A stretch of 64,000 nucleotides of DNA, from positions 903,599 through 967,598 of the forward strand of contig JAUIFF010000001.1 in assembly GCA_030429545.1 (NCBI GenBank). The letters run 5' to 3'. The notes under the pieces are model-generated. The model did no database searches. It was not told the DNA's origin and saw nothing but the letters and a program-made list of their open reading frames with translations. This document shows, piece by piece, positions 17,044 through 26,274 of the stretch. The DNA comes from Polyangia bacterium (GTDB lineage Bacteria; Myxococcota_A; Polyangia; Nannocystales; Nannocystaceae). Made by a program: the position numbers and the translations under genes. Each line of letters starts with the position of its first letter. Position 1 is the first letter of the stretch.

Positions 17044-17649
17044 CTACTTGCGGTCGAGCTCGGCAACCTTGGCTTGCAGGCGCTTGATGAGCTCGTCGAT
17101 GCCCTTGTCCTTGACAACTTTGGTGCACTCGTAGCGCCAGTTCTTGGCGAGGCTGACACCATCGGTGATGATGTCGACAACCTTCCAGCCCGAATCTTGC
17201 TGCTTCATTTTGTAGACGACTTCGATAACTTCTGGTTTGCCGTCACGGGTCGTCTTGATTTGCGTGGTCACGCGGGTCGATGAGGAGCGGGTCTCTTCAC
17301 CGACGATGTTGAGATCGTAGTTTTTGTCGGCTGTGAGGCGCTTGAGATAGTTTTTGCGGATCAGGTCGGTGAGCAGGGCTTGGAACTCTCCGCAGCGCTC
17401 GCCGCAGCGCTCCTGCCATTTGTCGCCGCCACCTAAAGCTGTATGTGCAAGTGTTTCGTAGTCGAGCAGGGTGTCGACTTCGGCCTGCAACTTCTCGGCC
17501 TTGTTGCCCTTCTTGAGCTTTTGGATCGACTCGTGATGGGTTTTGAAAGTTTGCAGGGCGCCTTGTTCCGCGGCGTGGGCGGGGCTTGAGAACCCGGCCA
17601 AAAAGGTGGACAAGACGAGGCCGACGAAGAGCTTGCGAGCGTTGAACAT
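17044..17649 (-). CDS. mlaC: MlaC, periplasmic phospholipid carrier
   Basis: The 201-residue protein has a Sec signal (KLFVGLVLSTFLAGFSSPAHA, cleavage before AEQ) and the MlaC/Ttg2D fold signature. This includes a helical N-terminal part, LLDYETLAHTALGG (where family members have a similar DF/Y-x-x-M/L segment), NYLKRL, then beta strands VTTQIKTTRDGKPEVIEVVYKMKQ, GWKVVDIITDGVSLAKNWR (two neighbouring strands) and a final helix. MlaC shuttles phospholipid between the outer-membrane and inner-membrane Mla complexes. It lies 187 bp downstream of a TolC-family gene on the same strand and 3.7 kb from the MlaFE fusion gene on the other strand. A terminator follows it. Confidence 0.92.
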   Translation of the reverse strand: MFNARKLFVGLVLSTFLAGFSSPAHAAEQGALQTFKTHHESIQKLKKGNKAEKLQAEVDTLLDYETLAHTALGGGDKWQERCGERCGEFQALLTDLIRKNYLKRLTADKNYDLNIVGEETRSSSTRVTTQIKTTRDGKPEVIEVVYKMKQQDSGWKVVDIITDGVSLAKNWRYECTKVVKDKGIDELIKRLQAKVAELDRK

Positions 17650-17836
17650 GGTTCCTCAGGTGCGCGCTAGACGGGGTGCTAGGTGTATTATTCAGCGTGT
17701 TCCACGCGTAAGGGGTCTGACAGTGTGCGCTGGATCATGGCGCGTTCAAGCGCGTGCTTGGGCCAGCGACTTCATAAGCATAGATAGCGGTAAAACGTCG
17801 AAAATGCCAACCAAGGGAGATTCGCCGAGGGCGCCG

Positions 17837-19528
17837 CTAGTTGGGTTGGGGGCCCGGGGCCGCAGGTGCAGTTGCGGCAATCAGTGGTTTGCCGACTGCT
17901 CGGGATAGCTCCGCTACCGCGATGTTGTGCGAATAGATGGCCTCGACGTGTTTGAAGCGCCATTCGCCCCACGATTGAAGAGCTCGCGCTAGTTTTTCAA
18001 AGTCGCCGCCGCCGATTGTTTCTTTGACCTGCTGGTCGGCGACGAGCTGACGCGACTTTTTGATTGCCCGGGTGGTGAGGTCGACCCGATGCATCGACTG
18101 CCGGACATTTTGATAGGCGCGGTCGACCTCGAGACCAAGCAACACACGGGCGGCGTCGTGGCGGTGTTCTGCTGCCAGCCGCTCGGCCCGGGCCTTGCGC
18201 AGATCCCAAGTGTAGTTGTGGAAGTTGAGGTTCCACTGCAGGCCGAGGGCGACGAACAACAGGTTGTAGTTGTAGTAGGGCGAGTAATAGAGCTCGGTCG
18301 GGGTGTCGGCTGAGCTGACGTATTGGAACTTCCCCTGCACGATAAGCCCGAGATCCGGGAGGAAGTTGCTGCGAGCCAGCTTCTCGGCCGCCTTGCGCAG
18401 CTCGACAAACTCGCCGGCCTGCTTGGCCTCGGGTCGATTGGTGGCCGACAGGTCGCGGTAGTGGGCCACTGGCTGCATCCCGCCGTCGAGTGCGTCGGGG
18501 ACCAGCGGGGTCTCGACGATGTCGAAGTTGGTGGGCGCAGCCTTGCCCCCCATCGCCCGGAGGGCGGCAAGCGCTTGCGCCTCGATGGCACGGGCCTGAT
18601 ACATCCGCTCTTCGATCTCGAGTTCGACCAACTCCAATCGCGTCAGGTCAGCCGGATCGCGTTCTTCGTTGATCTCCTCGGGTTCGCTGTCTTCGTCGCC
18701 GAGGTCTTTTTCGATGACGCCGCGGGCTTTTTTGAGAACACTCCAGGCCTCGTCGAGGATAGCGATGCTCTCGCGCGCGAGCTGGAGCGTGGCAAAGGCT
18801 TGATACACGCGCAGGACAGTCTCCTGCCGGTACCGTTCGCGTTCAAGCTTGCGTAGGGCAACCCCTGAGGCCGCCATCTTCTTGACGTTTTTAAACTTGC
18901 CAAAGGTGTACAGCGGGACGACCAGATCGAAGTTGAACCGCACCAACACGCCGCCGATTTGCGAGAGAAAATCGCGAATGTTGTATATGCTACCACCCCC
19001 GGGCGGGCGGCAGTATTGAAACGACTGCTCGGCGCCGGTGGTTGTGGGAATGGTGACATCGTCGCACTCGATGTTCACACCCGGGGCGATGGCGACCGAT
19101 GTGCGCACCGTTGGGATCCAGGCGAACTTGGCTTTTTGCAACACCTGTTGCATGGCCTCGAGTTCGGCCTCGGCAGCTTTGATGAGCGGGTTTTGCAGGG
19201 CGTAGCGAACGACCTGGTCGCGGGTGAGACGCGGGGCGTCCGTCGGTTGCGGGCCATAGGGGTCGCCAGCCGCAGCCTGGGGGAGGTTGAAGATTCCCCT
19301 TGGCTCAGGTGCTTGGGTAGGTTGGGTCGCCGACTTTGGGCTGGGCGTGGTTACGGGAGTTGGCCGAGGTGCGGGGGGTTGCGGTGAGGCCGGCTGACTT
19401 GTGGGTGAAGAAGTTGTCTCACTGGGCTGCGTAGCCCCTTGGCCCGACACTGTTTGCGGGGCAACGAGCATCGCTGCGACCCATGCCGTCGTTCGAACAC
19501 ACCGAGCACACGCGGAAACAGTCGCCAC
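17837..19528 (-). CDS. TolC-family outer-membrane channel protein
   Basis: The 563-residue protein starts at GTG, with a signal region (TTAWVAAMLVAPQTVSGQG) and a Pro/Ser/Thr/Gln-rich linker (about 30-80). Two long alpha-helical repeats with the outer-membrane efflux pattern follow: RLTRDQVVRYALQNPLIKAAEAELEAM, cut here as two neighbouring stretches, then LLFVALGLQWNLNF, and helices with EVDRAYQNVRQS. TolC-like trimers form export ducts through the outer membrane. The next gene on the strand is mlaC, which suggests work with a lipid or MCE-type system rather than drug efflux, though no periplasmic adaptor is in view. An acidic insert (DEDSEPEEINEERDP) lies between helices at about residues 270-290. 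Confidence 0.88.
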   Translation of the reverse strand: MATVSACARCVRTTAWVAAMLVAPQTVSGQGATQPSETTSSPTSQPASPQPPAPRPTPVTTPSPKSATQPTQAPEPRGIFNLPQAAAGDPYGPQPTDAPRLTRDQVVRYALQNPLIKAAEAELEAMQQVLQKAKFAWIPTVRTSVAIAPGVNIECDDVTIPTTTGAEQSFQYCRPPGGGSIYNIRDFLSQIGGVLVRFNFDLVVPLYTFGKFKNVKKMAASGVALRKLERERYRQETVLRVYQAFATLQLARESIAILDEAWSVLKKARGVIEKDLGDEDSEPEEINEERDPADLTRLELVELEIEERMYQARAIEAQALAALRAMGGKAAPTNFDIVETPLVPDALDGGMQPVAHYRDLSATNRPEAKQAGEFVELRKAAEKLARSNFLPDLGLIVQGKFQYVSSADTPTELYYSPYYNYNLLFVALGLQWNLNFHNYTWDLRKARAERLAAEHRHDAARVLLGLEVDRAYQNVRQSMHRVDLTTRAIKKSRQLVADQQVKETIGGGDFEKLARALQSWGEWRFKHVEAIYSHNIAVAELSRAVGKPLIAATAPAAPGPQPN

Positions 19529-19688
19529 GAGCTACCCCTACCAGTACTCAACGGGGAGAATCAAGCACGGTGGCGTGGTCGGGAGCCGCAGATCACGACG
19601 CTGGCCCTGGGGCGACGACGGAACAATCACGAAACTTGTGGCGGGATGGGCTTGCCGGCAGCGATGCGTGGCTGTCACAGTTTCTCCG

Positions 19689-20594
19689 ATGTTCGCCAAC
19701 ACCACGGTCTTTCGCCTTCCCACCGACTCAGGTTCAGCACTTTCGCGGGCGCAGATCGACCTCGCGGGCGAGGACGTCTCGCGCTTTTTGCAGGGGTTGC
19801 TGTCCGCCGATGTCGAGCAGATCAAGCCAAATACCGCCCAGGCTTCAGCGTTGTTGACCGTCAAGGGAAAGATCGTGACTGAGCTGTTGGTGTTGTCGAC
19901 GGCGAGTGGGAAGTTGCGATTGTGCGTGCCAGCGAGTCAGTTGTCGGCAACCCTCGAGTTGCTCGATCGCTACATCATTATGGACGATGTCACGCCGACG
20001 GCTGCCAAGCCGCAGGCGCTCGCCTGTGTTTGGGGGGAGCACGCAGACCAGCTTGTGCGCCAAGCCGAGGGCATCGAATGCTATGCCACTCGCCACCCGG
20101 TGCCTGGTTGGCTGGTGGTTGGCGACGAGCCTGCCGTTACCAACCTGGCATCACAGGCGACTCAGGCGAGCCTCGAGCAGTTTACCCGTTACCGTGTGGA
20201 GACAGCTTCGCCGCTGTGGGGCGCGGAGATCCAGCCCGATCGATTTCCTCCCGAAGTTGGATTTGTATATGCAGTTAATTATGACAAGGGGTGTTACATG
20301 GGGCAGGAGCCGCTCGCACGGATCCATGCCCGGGGCCAGGTCAACCGTGTGCTCGTGCGTGTCGAAGCCGACGCCGCACCGGCTGGGTCGGCACCCCTGA
20401 AGCTGGCAACGCCCGAACGCCCGGATGTGGGCATGTGGACGACTTGGGTTGGCGAGGGACCGACATTGGGGTTGGCGATCGTTCGCCGAAAGTTTGCGGT
20501 GCCCGGGCAGCTGCTAGATGCCAATGGGCAAGCTGTCAAAGTTTGCAGTGGGCCGTTGGGTGATGACCGAGGTGTGGCAAACCGTCATGCGTGA
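19689..20594 (+). CDS. ygfZ: YgfZ-type folate-binding Fe-S maintenance protein
   Basis: The protein is 301 residues from the ATG at 19689. The hallmark K-G-C-Y-x-G-Q-E is present as KGCYMGQE (200-207, with the essential Cys202). The N-terminal LQGLLSADVEQ and ASALLTVKGKIVTELLVL match the tetrahydrofolate-binding GcvT-like fold. YgfZ helps to keep some Fe-S enzymes and tRNA thiolation working. An upstream extension of the same frame to 19401 lacks similarity and overlaps the promoter region shared with the TolC gene. The palindrome TGTATATGCA at 20264 lies in the codons just before the hallmark. Confidence 0.93.
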   Translation: MFANTTVFRLPTDSGSALSRAQIDLAGEDVSRFLQGLLSADVEQIKPNTAQASALLTVKGKIVTELLVLSTASGKLRLCVPASQLSATLELLDRYIIMDDVTPTAAKPQALACVWGEHADQLVRQAEGIECYATRHPVPGWLVVGDEPAVTNLASQATQASLEQFTRYRVETASPLWGAEIQPDRFPPEVGFVYAVNYDKGCYMGQEPLARIHARGQVNRVLVRVEADAAPAGSAPLKLATPERPDVGMWTTWVGEGPTLGLAIVRRKFAVPGQLLDANGQAVKVCSGPLGDDRGVANRHA

Positions 20595-20879
20595 GTCGGG
20601 TCTCGATAACAGGAACACTGAACAGTCCTATTTGTAGAGGATATCGTCGGGGTTTGGCTCCCCCAAAACCGACTGTTGGCCGGCGAATGTATCGATTTCG
20701 TCCTAAACGACATGTCGCAAAAGTCCTGTTGAAAAGGACACTTACGCTATTGCGCTGAAATTCGCTCGGTTCGAGAGCGCGCATAAGGTCGGGGGCGAGA
20801 CTACCCAATTTGTGCCCTGAACGATATGGTCCCGTGTCCTGTCGAAGCGGTCGCAGGACTTGCTAGTTGGAGTGCAAAG

Positions 20880-21776
20880 ATGGCCTGTAGTCGTAGCAGT
20901 TGGCTCGGTGTATCTGAGTTTACATACAAGTATTTTTGCCGAGGTTTGAGCGCCGCCGTTGCGGTCTGCCTGGTGTCGACAACACTCGTGAGTCCCCCGG
21001 CTCAGGCGGCGGTACGCACATCGGATGTCGATGACGTCAAAAGTTTGTTTCAAGAGGGGCGGGCGCATTTTGAGATCAGCGAGTATGCCGAGGCGGTCGA
21101 AAGTTTTCGCCAGGCCTACCTGAAGGCCGAAGTGATCGAAGACGAGAAGCTGCGCAACGAGGTCATGGTGGCGTTGCTGTACAACCTGGCCCAGGCGCAC
21201 CTGTACGCCTATCAGGTCGATCGGGACCCTTCACACCTGCGCCAGGGTCAGTTGCTGATCGAGCGGTATATGGTCTTAGAGCCATCCGAAAAAGAGCGCA
21301 AAGACGGGGAGGAGCTACGCGGGCAGATCGACGAGAAACTCGCGGAATTTGAGTCGAGCCCTGAGCCTGAGCCTGAGCCCCAGCCAGAACCCGAGCCAAA
21401 ACCCGAGTCAGACCTCGAGCCTGACCCCGTGGTCGATGCCCGTGCTGGTCGGGGTCTCATCATCGGTGGGGCGGTCGTCTCGGGGCTTTCGGCCGTCGGG
21501 ATTGGTGTGATGGGGTTTGGTCTCGCCGACGGGCCAAGGGCGCAGCAAGCGTTTAAAGAAGCTCCAGACGCAGCGGGACGGGCTGAGGCCGTCACGCGCG
21601 GGAATCGGGCCAACAACCTCGCCATCGCCGGAGGAGTTGTTGCCGGGGCACTGCTCACCACCGGTGTCGCGCTCATTGTGGTCGGTGTACGCAAGCGGAC
21701 GCAAGAAGCCCGCCCACAGCTGGGGCTGTCGCTACATCCCCAGCATGCCGGTATCACGCTTGGTATGCGGTTTTAA
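20880..21776 (+). CDS. Exported TPR-like protein with Glu-Pro linker and two TM helices
   Basis: The chosen ATG at 20880 has TTGGAG about eight bases upstream. A signal sequence (FCRGLSAAVAVCLVSTTLVSPPAQA) is followed by a TPR-like helical region (about 50-150: LFQEGRAHFEISEYAEAVESF and YNLAQAHLYAYQ). A linker of repeated Glu-Pro (about 160-190) and two hydrophobic helices (about 198-222 and 255-280) come next. The C-terminus is short and beta-rich. This layout is common among myxobacterial envelope proteins of unknown role. It is followed by the lipoprotein gene at 21795, 18 bp away, so the pair is likely co-transcribed. Confidence 0.82.
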   Translation: MACSRSSWLGVSEFTYKYFCRGLSAAVAVCLVSTTLVSPPAQAAVRTSDVDDVKSLFQEGRAHFEISEYAEAVESFRQAYLKAEVIEDEKLRNEVMVALLYNLAQAHLYAYQVDRDPSHLRQGQLLIERYMVLEPSEKERKDGEELRGQIDEKLAEFESSPEPEPEPQPEPEPKPESDLEPDPVVDARAGRGLIIGGAVVSGLSAVGIGVMGFGLADGPRAQQAFKEAPDAAGRAEAVTRGNRANNLAIAGGVVAGALLTTGVALIVVGVRKRTQEARPQLGLSLHPQHAGITLGMRF

Positions 21777-21794
21777 GTTGGTGTCTCGGAGGGT

Positions 21795-23525
21795 ATGGAC
21801 GTGAAGGCGCGATTTGAACCGATTTTATTTGCATGCGCACTATTTTTGCCAGCTTGTTTCACCAAACCCGGCACCCAGGGGCTGCCCTGTGCGGTCGACA
21901 GTGATTGCGACCCTGGGCAAATGTGTATCGCCAGTGTTTGTGCGGCCGACGGGGCGACCAACTCCGGAACGACGAGCTCAACGGCGACAAGCGAGACCAC
22001 GGCAACGACTGTTAGTGAAACGACAGTCAGCGACACCACCGAGTTTCCGACCACAGCCGAGCCTACACAGGACCCTACGGAGGGGCCGACAACAGGCGAC
22101 CCGAGCACGGATACGACGGAGGACACCGAGACGGAGTCGGAAACCCTGTGTGATGTCGACGAGTGTGGGACGACCGGAGCTGTTGAGTGTCTCAACAATA
22201 GTTGTGGGGCCAACGATCCGACTTGGGTGCTGACGATTTCGGGAGACAACTACAACCTGACTGGCGTTGCGGCCAACCAAAATGGTGAGCTGTTTATCGC
22301 CGGGCACGCGACAGGCCCAATTACCATTGGAGAAGCCCAGCTTGTGGCCCCCGGGGCGAATGTGTTTGTCGCGCGGCTCAACCCGACGGATGGCTCGATT
22401 GTATGGACAAAGTTTTTTCAATCGTCAAACACCGTGGTGGCCACTGACCTAGAGGCCGGCAATGAAGATGTCTTTGTGCTTGGGCGCAACCGGGGCAACC
22501 TCAATGGCACGGGCGACCCGCTTTCTGCCCTCGACGACGATGTATTCGTGATTCGTCTTACTCCGAACGAAGCGGACCCTCCCGTGTGGGCGACGACCCT
22601 CACGACCAATGGCTACCAGGATCCAAAGAAGCTATCGGTTTCTGAAACTTACGGTGTGTTTATTGGTGGTATATACACATCGTTGTTTGAAATTGATGAG
22701 GAGGCTCCCCCCGCAGCCGATGGGTCGTCGAATGTGTTTGTGACTCGCCTCGACCATACCAACGGGACCAAGGTCTATGCCAAGGGTTTTGGTGATATGA
22801 CATCTTACCAAGATCTGTCTGGGGTTGCGGCACTGCAAGCAGGTGCGTTGGCAATTGGAGGCACGTTTAGTGCCCCATTTAGCATTCACAATGTCGACTT
22901 TCCCATGGGCGCAACACAAGATGCCTTTTTTGCCGGGCTCACTAACAATGGTTCTGGTGTTGATTGGGATATCTTCGTTGGAGGTGCGGGAGCCCAGGTT
23001 GTCCGCGACATTGTTTCGACTGGGGGCGATTCTTCAAATTGTATTTACGCAGTCGGGCAGTATTCCGGCTCCGTCATGTTTGGGGATACGCTGCTCGAGA
23101 GCCTCGACGCCGAAACAGACCCATTTGTGTTCAAGAGTTGCTTGGGTGTGATCGGCTGGGCCTATGGGTTCCCTGCTGGCGGTGCATTCGACACAGCGGG
23201 TACCGTTGAGCGCACGGGTAGCGACGGTTTTGTGATGTCTGGGGCAGCTTCGGCAACCATTGACTTTGGTGGAGGGTTGCTCACTCCGGCGGGGATCGAC
23301 GACGGCTTTGTGGCCAGGTTTGATGCCGACGGGCAGCATATTTGGAGCATCATGATGGGAAGCGACAACGGTCCTCAACAGTTTGAGGGGGCCGGTGCTC
23401 TGGCCACTCTCAACGGCGGGGTTGTTGTTTCCGGTACCTTCTACGACAACGTCCAAATCGGTGGGACCCTGGCATCGGGACCCGCCGGCGCGCGAAGCCA
23501 TTACATTGCGCTGATTCCCGATTAG
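21795..23525 (+). CDS. Beta-propeller-like lipoprotein (SBBP-type repeats)
   Basis: The 576-residue protein has a lipoprotein signal (LFACALFLPAC, Cys21). It is followed by the Cys spacer CAVDSDCDPGQMC, a Thr/Ser/Glu-rich linker (about 55-115) and a second Cys pair. The remaining 430 residues contain repeated blocks of the type G-x-x-x-x-A-G-x-F-x-x-P-x-x-I followed by FVARL (for example LFIAGHATGPITIG, LAIGGTFSAPFSIH, VVVSGTFYDNVQIG). This is the seven-bladed propeller (SBBP) pattern. Binding partner is unknown. Its stop overlaps the stop of rsgA on the other strand (TTAG, 23522-23525). Confidence 0.85.
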   Translation: MDVKARFEPILFACALFLPACFTKPGTQGLPCAVDSDCDPGQMCIASVCAADGATNSGTTSSTATSETTATTVSETTVSDTTEFPTTAEPTQDPTEGPTTGDPSTDTTEDTETESETLCDVDECGTTGAVECLNNSCGANDPTWVLTISGDNYNLTGVAANQNGELFIAGHATGPITIGEAQLVAPGANVFVARLNPTDGSIVWTKFFQSSNTVVATDLEAGNEDVFVLGRNRGNLNGTGDPLSALDDDVFVIRLTPNEADPPVWATTLTTNGYQDPKKLSVSETYGVFIGGIYTSLFEIDEEAPPAADGSSNVFVTRLDHTNGTKVYAKGFGDMTSYQDLSGVAALQAGALAIGGTFSAPFSIHNVDFPMGATQDAFFAGLTNNGSGVDWDIFVGGAGAQVVRDIVSTGGDSSNCIYAVGQYSGSVMFGDTLLESLDAETDPFVFKSCLGVIGWAYGFPAGGAFDTAGTVERTGSDGFVMSGAASATIDFGGGLLTPAGIDDGFVARFDADGQHIWSIMMGSDNGPQQFEGAGALATLNGGVVVSGTFYDNVQIGGTLASGPAGARSHYIALIPD

Positions 23526-24559
23526 CCGAACTTTTTGGGTGGCGATTCGGGGTGCGCGAGCTTGTGAAAGCTGGTGAGCCTGGCCTTCGGAAGTTTTCCC
23601 TTGGCGACCGCTGCGAGCACGGCACAACGCGGCTCGTGGCGGTGGCTACAGTCGCGAAATTTGCAGCGGCGGGCGAGCTTGGCGATATCTGGGAACACCT
23701 CGTCAACCACAGATTTGTCGGAGAAAGGCTGTAGCTCGCGAATACCCGGGGTGTCGATCAGCAAACCACAGACTTCGGTTGTTGGCTCGCCTGTTGCGGT
23801 TTCTAGCATCCTTGGCGGCAGGATAAACAGCTCGCGGTGGGTCGTGGTGTGCCTGCCTTTTTGGTCATCTTCACGGATTTCTCCGACCTCTTGCCGGTCT
23901 TCTCCAAGCCACCAGTTGATGAGTGTCGATTTGCCCACCCCCGAAGATCCCACCAGGGCAATGGTAGATGTGGGGGCAAAGAGTTCGGCGAGTTGCTCGG
24001 CACCGCGTTTTTCGGTGGCGCTGACACAGGCCACGGGGACCTGGGCGAGCGCGAGTTCTCCGAGTTGTGTGCGCAGTGCCGGTATGTCGTCACACCGATC
24101 GATCTTGTTGATGATGATCGCCGCCGCAGCGCCGCCGCCATGAATCGCCTGGAGGTAGCGCTCGAGTCTCCGCAGATTAAAGTCGTTTTCCGGGGTAGTC
24201 ACCACCGCGACGCGGTCGATGTTGGCAGCGAGCACTTGGGGCACGGGGCGGCGACCACTGGCCTGGCGCACGAGTTGGGTGCGACGCTCGAGGATGTGAT
24301 GCACGGTCGACATCCCGCCGCCTTCGTTGGGCTCGTACAGCACCCAGTCGCCGACTGCCGGGCGGGCCATACGATTTCGCCCACGGTGCCGCAGGTTTCC
24401 GCTGAGCTCTCCCCAAACTTCGCCGCTGGCTGCCCGCAGCAATAGGCGGTCTTGGTAGACCACGACCACCCGTGCCGGCAGTAGGGCTTCGAAATTGTCG
24501 AGTGGCGGTCGTTGGTCCGCGAAAAACGACCCAAAGCCAAGGGTTTCGAGGGGGCTCAC
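23522..24559 (-). CDS. rsgA: RsgA, 30S ribosome-assembly GTPase
   Basis: The 345-residue circularly permuted GTPase has an OB-fold N-terminus (about 28-95). The G4 motif NKID (151-154) precedes the P-loop GSSGVGKS (204-211), the switch region KGRHTTTHRELF and G3 DTPG (269-272). The C-terminal zinc site is Cys299, Cys304, His306, Cys312 (CKFRDCSHRHEPRC). All features needed for release of late 30S particles are there. The start is GTG. It lies downstream of the endonuclease V-like gene on the same strand (92 bp), so it may share a transcript. Confidence 0.96.
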   Translation of the reverse strand: MSPLETLGFGSFFADQRPPLDNFEALLPARVVVVYQDRLLLRAASGEVWGELSGNLRHRGRNRMARPAVGDWVLYEPNEGGGMSTVHHILERRTQLVRQASGRRPVPQVLAANIDRVAVVTTPENDFNLRRLERYLQAIHGGGAAAAIIINKIDRCDDIPALRTQLGELALAQVPVACVSATEKRGAEQLAELFAPTSTIALVGSSGVGKSTLINWWLGEDRQEVGEIREDDQKGRHTTTHRELFILPPRMLETATGEPTTEVCGLLIDTPGIRELQPFSDKSVVDEVFPDIAKLARRCKFRDCSHRHEPRCAVLAAVAKGKLPKARLTSFHKLAHPESPPKKFG

Positions 24560-24651
24560 GCAGGCGAGTTTGGGTGTCTAGCGCGCGCGCGTCAAGCCTC
24601 GACTCAGTGTGTGTACATATAATGGGCTGGTATGCCTGCGGGTTTCACTTG

Positions 24652-25185
24652 CTAGCTGGCGAGCCCGTCGCGACACAGGCGATCGACCTGTTTGAGCAAG
24701 GTCGGCAGCCGGTAGCTTCCGTGCATCGCTTGGATGTGCTTAGCGGCCTGGGCTTGGTCGATGCCCGCACTTGTCACGTACAGTGGGCGCCTGCTTTTGC
24801 CACGTAGGATCGCGGTTGCGACTGCCCCAGAAAACGGGCTCTTGGCCACACCGATCACCGGGATCCGGCCGTCGAGGGCGTGGTAAAGATGCGCCCCCAA
24901 ACCCGGTCGAGTTTGGCGAGGGGCGAGCCACACATACCCGTCGACGATGATCGTGCGGGGCGGGGTGGGCAGCGCTGCCAACACAGCCTCGATGGCTGGG
25001 AGCTCGCGCAGGTAAAACTGCCCCGGCTCGTAGGCGGCGACCGCAGCAACTTCGACGACATAGCGGCCGCTTGGCAAACTATCTGTATACGCATTAAATG
25101 TTAGGCACGCCGCGCGCCCACAGCTGTCACGGTAATCGACATCAACACAGGCCAACGGTTGGCGGGGCGTTTGCGGGGAAGTCAC
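24652..25185 (-). CDS. Endonuclease V-family protein
   Basis: The 178-residue protein uses a GTG start that overlaps the stop of the upstream gene (GTGA, 25182-25185), which implies translational coupling. Residues fitting the RNase-H-like active site of endonuclease V are Asp15 (ACVDVDY), Glu61 (YEPGQFYLRELP) and Asp82 (IIVDGYVWL). GAHLYHAL and IPVIGVAKSPF come after. Endonuclease V cuts next to deaminated purines (inosine) in DNA or RNA. The protein is about 40 residues shorter than the E. coli enzyme and lacks the usual HPRRxG wedge spelling (here PRQTRPG), so it is a divergent member. The reading frame stays open upstream to 25632 but that part reads as shadow of the neighbour. Confidence 0.85.
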   Translation of the reverse strand: MTSPQTPRQPLACVDVDYRDSCGRAACLTFNAYTDSLPSGRYVVEVAAVAAYEPGQFYLRELPAIEAVLAALPTPPRTIIVDGYVWLAPRQTRPGLGAHLYHALDGRIPVIGVAKSPFSGAVATAILRGKSRRPLYVTSAGIDQAQAAKHIQAMHGSYRLPTLLKQVDRLCRDGLAS

Positions 25186-26183
25186 TGGCGTAGGAGTTTG
25201 ATCAGCTGGTCCCCGTTGCCCACGGCAAAGCCGAGGTCGTCGTTGGGGAACGAAAAGTCGCGGATCGATTGTACGGTGTCGAGGTCGAGACCGCCGAGCC
25301 AGTTGTCGCCGTAGTCGTTGGTGAGGAGCAAAGTCGCGCCAGCTCCCGCTTGGCCGCTGCCGCCGACAATGCCACTGTCGAGGTCGAGAAAGTAGGTCGC
25401 GCGCAGGCCCGAAGGTGCACCTTCGACCAGGTTCCAGGTCTGTCCGTCGTCGAAGCTGCGCAGCAATCCGAGCTCGCCGGCGATGTAACCAACACCGTCG
25501 GCAAACGCCACAGCGAAGAGGTCTCCGGTGTGCTCCGTCGCCACGTTCGTCCAGGTTTGTCCTCCGTCGTCGGTCACCAGCACGAGGCCAGCCTTCCCAA
25601 CGGTAAAGCCGCGCGTGGTGGACTCCATCCACACATCCTCGAGTACCTCGCCCGGGCGCTGGTGGACATCCCAGCGGGTGCCGGTGTTGCTGGTGGTCAA
25701 CACCACACCCTCGCCAACGGCCACGCCCTGCGAAGTCGATGTAAATACAAGGCTATGGAGGGGGCCAACATCCTCACCAAGCTCGCGCAGCTCCCAGCTC
25801 TCGCCACTGTCGCTACTTTCCAGTATCACGGCTCCCGGGTGGGGACAGGCCGGCTCCTCGGTTGGGCAGCCTCCGCCGACGGCAAAGCCCAGTGTCGGAT
25901 CGATAAACGCGACATCGTACAGCGGGGCCGTGGTCGGGGTTGGTAGCGGCTCCCACGTGAGCCCACTGTTGCCGCTGTAGAGGATCACACCGTCCGTGCG
26001 GGTGATGTACCCCTGGTACAGGTCGGGGAAGTCGACTGCGGTATGCTCGGCCAACTCCGGTAGGGGCTCGAGTGACACCAAAAAACTGATTTCGCCGACC
26101 TGCTGCCCGGATCCACCGACGGTGCATGAAACCAATGTAAATGCACTCAAAACCAGGAGTGCTGCTGGCGGCGGTTGGCGCAT
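25182..26183 (-). CDS. YCF48/BNR-repeat lipoprotein
   Basis: The 333-residue protein from the ATG at 26183 has a lipoprotein signal ([15 protein letters not shown], Cys20). The rest is a propeller of BNR/YCF48 blades with repeated S-x-D-x-G-x-x-W (for example SSDSGESWE, TDDGGQTWTNV, SFDDGQTWNLV, NDYGDNWLGG) and GFAVG. Such domains occur in HCF136 and in secreted sialidase-like or binding proteins; no catalytic residues are claimed. The reading frame remains open to 26534 but this part has no signal. It is divergent from the dehydrogenase gene at 26275, with about 90 bp between them, and overlaps the endonuclease V-like gene downstream. Confidence 0.88.
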   Translation of the reverse strand: MRQPPPAALLVLSAFTLVSCTVGGSGQQVGEISFLVSLEPLPELAEHTAVDFPDLYQGYITRTDGVILYSGNSGLTWEPLPTPTTAPLYDVAFIDPTLGFAVGGGCPTEEPACPHPGAVILESSDSGESWELRELGEDVGPLHSLVFTSTSQGVAVGEGVVLTTSNTGTRWDVHQRPGEVLEDVWMESTTRGFTVGKAGLVLVTDDGGQTWTNVATEHTGDLFAVAFADGVGYIAGELGLLRSFDDGQTWNLVEGAPSGLRATYFLDLDSGIVGGSGQAGAGATLLLTNDYGDNWLGGLDLDTVQSIRDFSFPNDDLGFAVGNGDQLIKLLRQ

Positions 26184-26274
26184 CCCTGGTACGGTAGCAG
26201 TTTTACCAGCCGGCGGGAACGCTCTGGTAAACCGATATTTGTGATTTTGTCGGGTGAAAGCTATCGTCGAGGCG

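Noticed and set aside
20651..20675. Stem-loop TCGGGGTTTGG / CCAAAACCGA after ygfZ as a terminator
   Set aside because: The stem has an internal loop and no T-tract follows, so it is not supported as a terminator.
25186..25632. N-terminal extension of the endonuclease V-like frame
   Set aside because: This part is Arg-rich and overlaps the YCF48 lipoprotein gene in another frame; the GTG at 25185 fits the family start.
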